Shown here: positions 63,785 through 64,000 of the stretch, one piece after another
How positions within the stretch are numbered: the first letter of the stretch is position 1
Layout of the letters: every line of letters starts with the position of its first letter
Notes under the pieces: generated by a model
What the model was told of the DNA's origin: nothing
Seen by the model: the letters and a program-made list of their open reading frames with translations, nothing else
Database searches by the model: none
Position numbers and translations under genes: made by a program
Assembly (NCBI GenBank): GCA_011364965.1
Contig: RDOB01000004.1
Location: 1 to 64,000, forward strand
DNA length: 64,000 nt
Source of the DNA: Candidatus Heimdallarchaeota archaeon
GTDB lineage: Archaea > Asgardarchaeota > Heimdallarchaeia > Hodarchaeales > Hodarchaeaceae
Direction of reading: 5' to 3'

Positions 63785-64000
63785 TTATTGGAATCGTCGG
63801 AGAGCCATCATTTCGCCTTTAAGACGGTTAGCATTTGCAGAATATAATGTTTGTCTCATATCCTTGAGACACGGGCGTCTCTCAACAAAATCATCATCCA
63901 ATAGCCTTTTCAAAGCGTATCTAACAGAACGGGTGGAACAAGAAACGCGTGTGACTATTTCCTTCGAACTCAGAGGTCCTTCTTCCACAATAACGTTGAA
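63785..64000 (-). CDS. Winged-helix regulator (partial, continues beyond window)
   Basis: The frame is open to the right edge, so the true start lies outside; the internal GTG at 63988 is not the likely start. The visible part is a winged helix: EEGPLSSKEIVTRVSCSTRSVRYALKRLLDDDFVERRPCLKDMRQTLYSANAN. It is clearly homologous to the small regulator at 30954-31253 (shared EGPL-S, S-x-R-(T/S)-(I/V)-R-x-ALK-x-L, DMR). Both are probably members of an expanded regulator family in this genome. Confidence 0.7.
   Translation of the reverse strand, partial: FNVIVEEGPLSSKEIVTRVSCSTRSVRYALKRLLDDDFVERRPCLKDMRQTLYSANANRLKGEMMALRRFQ

Overview
The window looks like AT-rich, gene-dense chromosome from an Asgard archaeon, most plausibly of the Heimdallarchaeia side; that placement is an inference from gene content, not from a phylogeny. 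The information-processing and metabolic genes are archaeal (Cdc48, NreA, endonuclease Q, a PAC2-family protein, GTP cyclohydrolase MptA, archaeal RibD-type reductase, ribose-1,5-bisphosphate isomerase-like protein, DUF61, DUF835). They are mixed with eukaryote-like parts: a Ras/Rab-like GTPase, an Arf-like GTPase with an extra C-terminal domain, at least four roadblock/LC7 proteins, several apparent longin-fold proteins, a membrane-anchored RING-like protein, a YIP1-family protein and a divergent tubulin/FtsZ-superfamily GTPase. Start codons are often TTG or GTG, and several genes follow TATA-like boxes at a spacing that suggests little or no leader.

Layout. 1-10.3 kb: end of an AAA-type ATPase with winged helix, a nuclease-fold protein, DUF61, acyl-CoA dehydrogenase, a secreted FKBP-like protein, a DUF835/KaiC-like pair, PAC2, a membrane RING-like protein and a sugar nucleotidyltransferase. 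10.4-18.1 kb: a minus-strand cluster of a 1169-residue coiled-coil protein, the tubulin/FtsZ-like GTPase and two helical proteins, which I regard as the most interesting system in the window. 18.3-24.3 kb: CinA-like protein, Cdc48, the Arf-like fusion and the ribose-bisphosphate isomerase-like gene. 24.2-29.2 kb: a DNA-repair pair (NreA, endonuclease Q, both ending in PCNA-binding-like tails), then a longin-like protein, a zinc-ribbon protein and a roadblock protein.

29.5-29.86 kb holds an apparently untranslated, strongly structured RNA of about 350 nt with its own promoter. 30-37.4 kb: small regulators, Maf, an aminotransferase/tryptophanase pair, a zinc-ribbon gene behind a hairpin-rich leader, and an amidohydrolase overlapping the riboflavin-pathway reductase. 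37.4-43.3 kb: YIP1 protein, two tandem roadblock genes, a winged-helix regulator, the Rab-like GTPase with an unknown partner, and a P-loop ATPase apparently fused to a longin-like domain. 43.4-57.2 kb is mostly metabolism and membrane proteins (3-hydroxyacyl-CoA dehydrogenase, MptA, MazG, RDD, Nudix, M28 peptidase, GNAT, HEAT-repeat protein, aminotransferase), plus a tiny DUF2080 gene. 57.6-64 kb: a roadblock protein, a 1-kb stretch without a convincing gene, an ATP-grasp-like protein, DUF5752, a TPR/beta-sandwich protein and the start of a winged-helix gene that runs off the window.

No tRNA, rRNA, CRISPR array or intact insertion sequence was seen. All functional calls are from reading protein motifs by eye; no homology search was possible.
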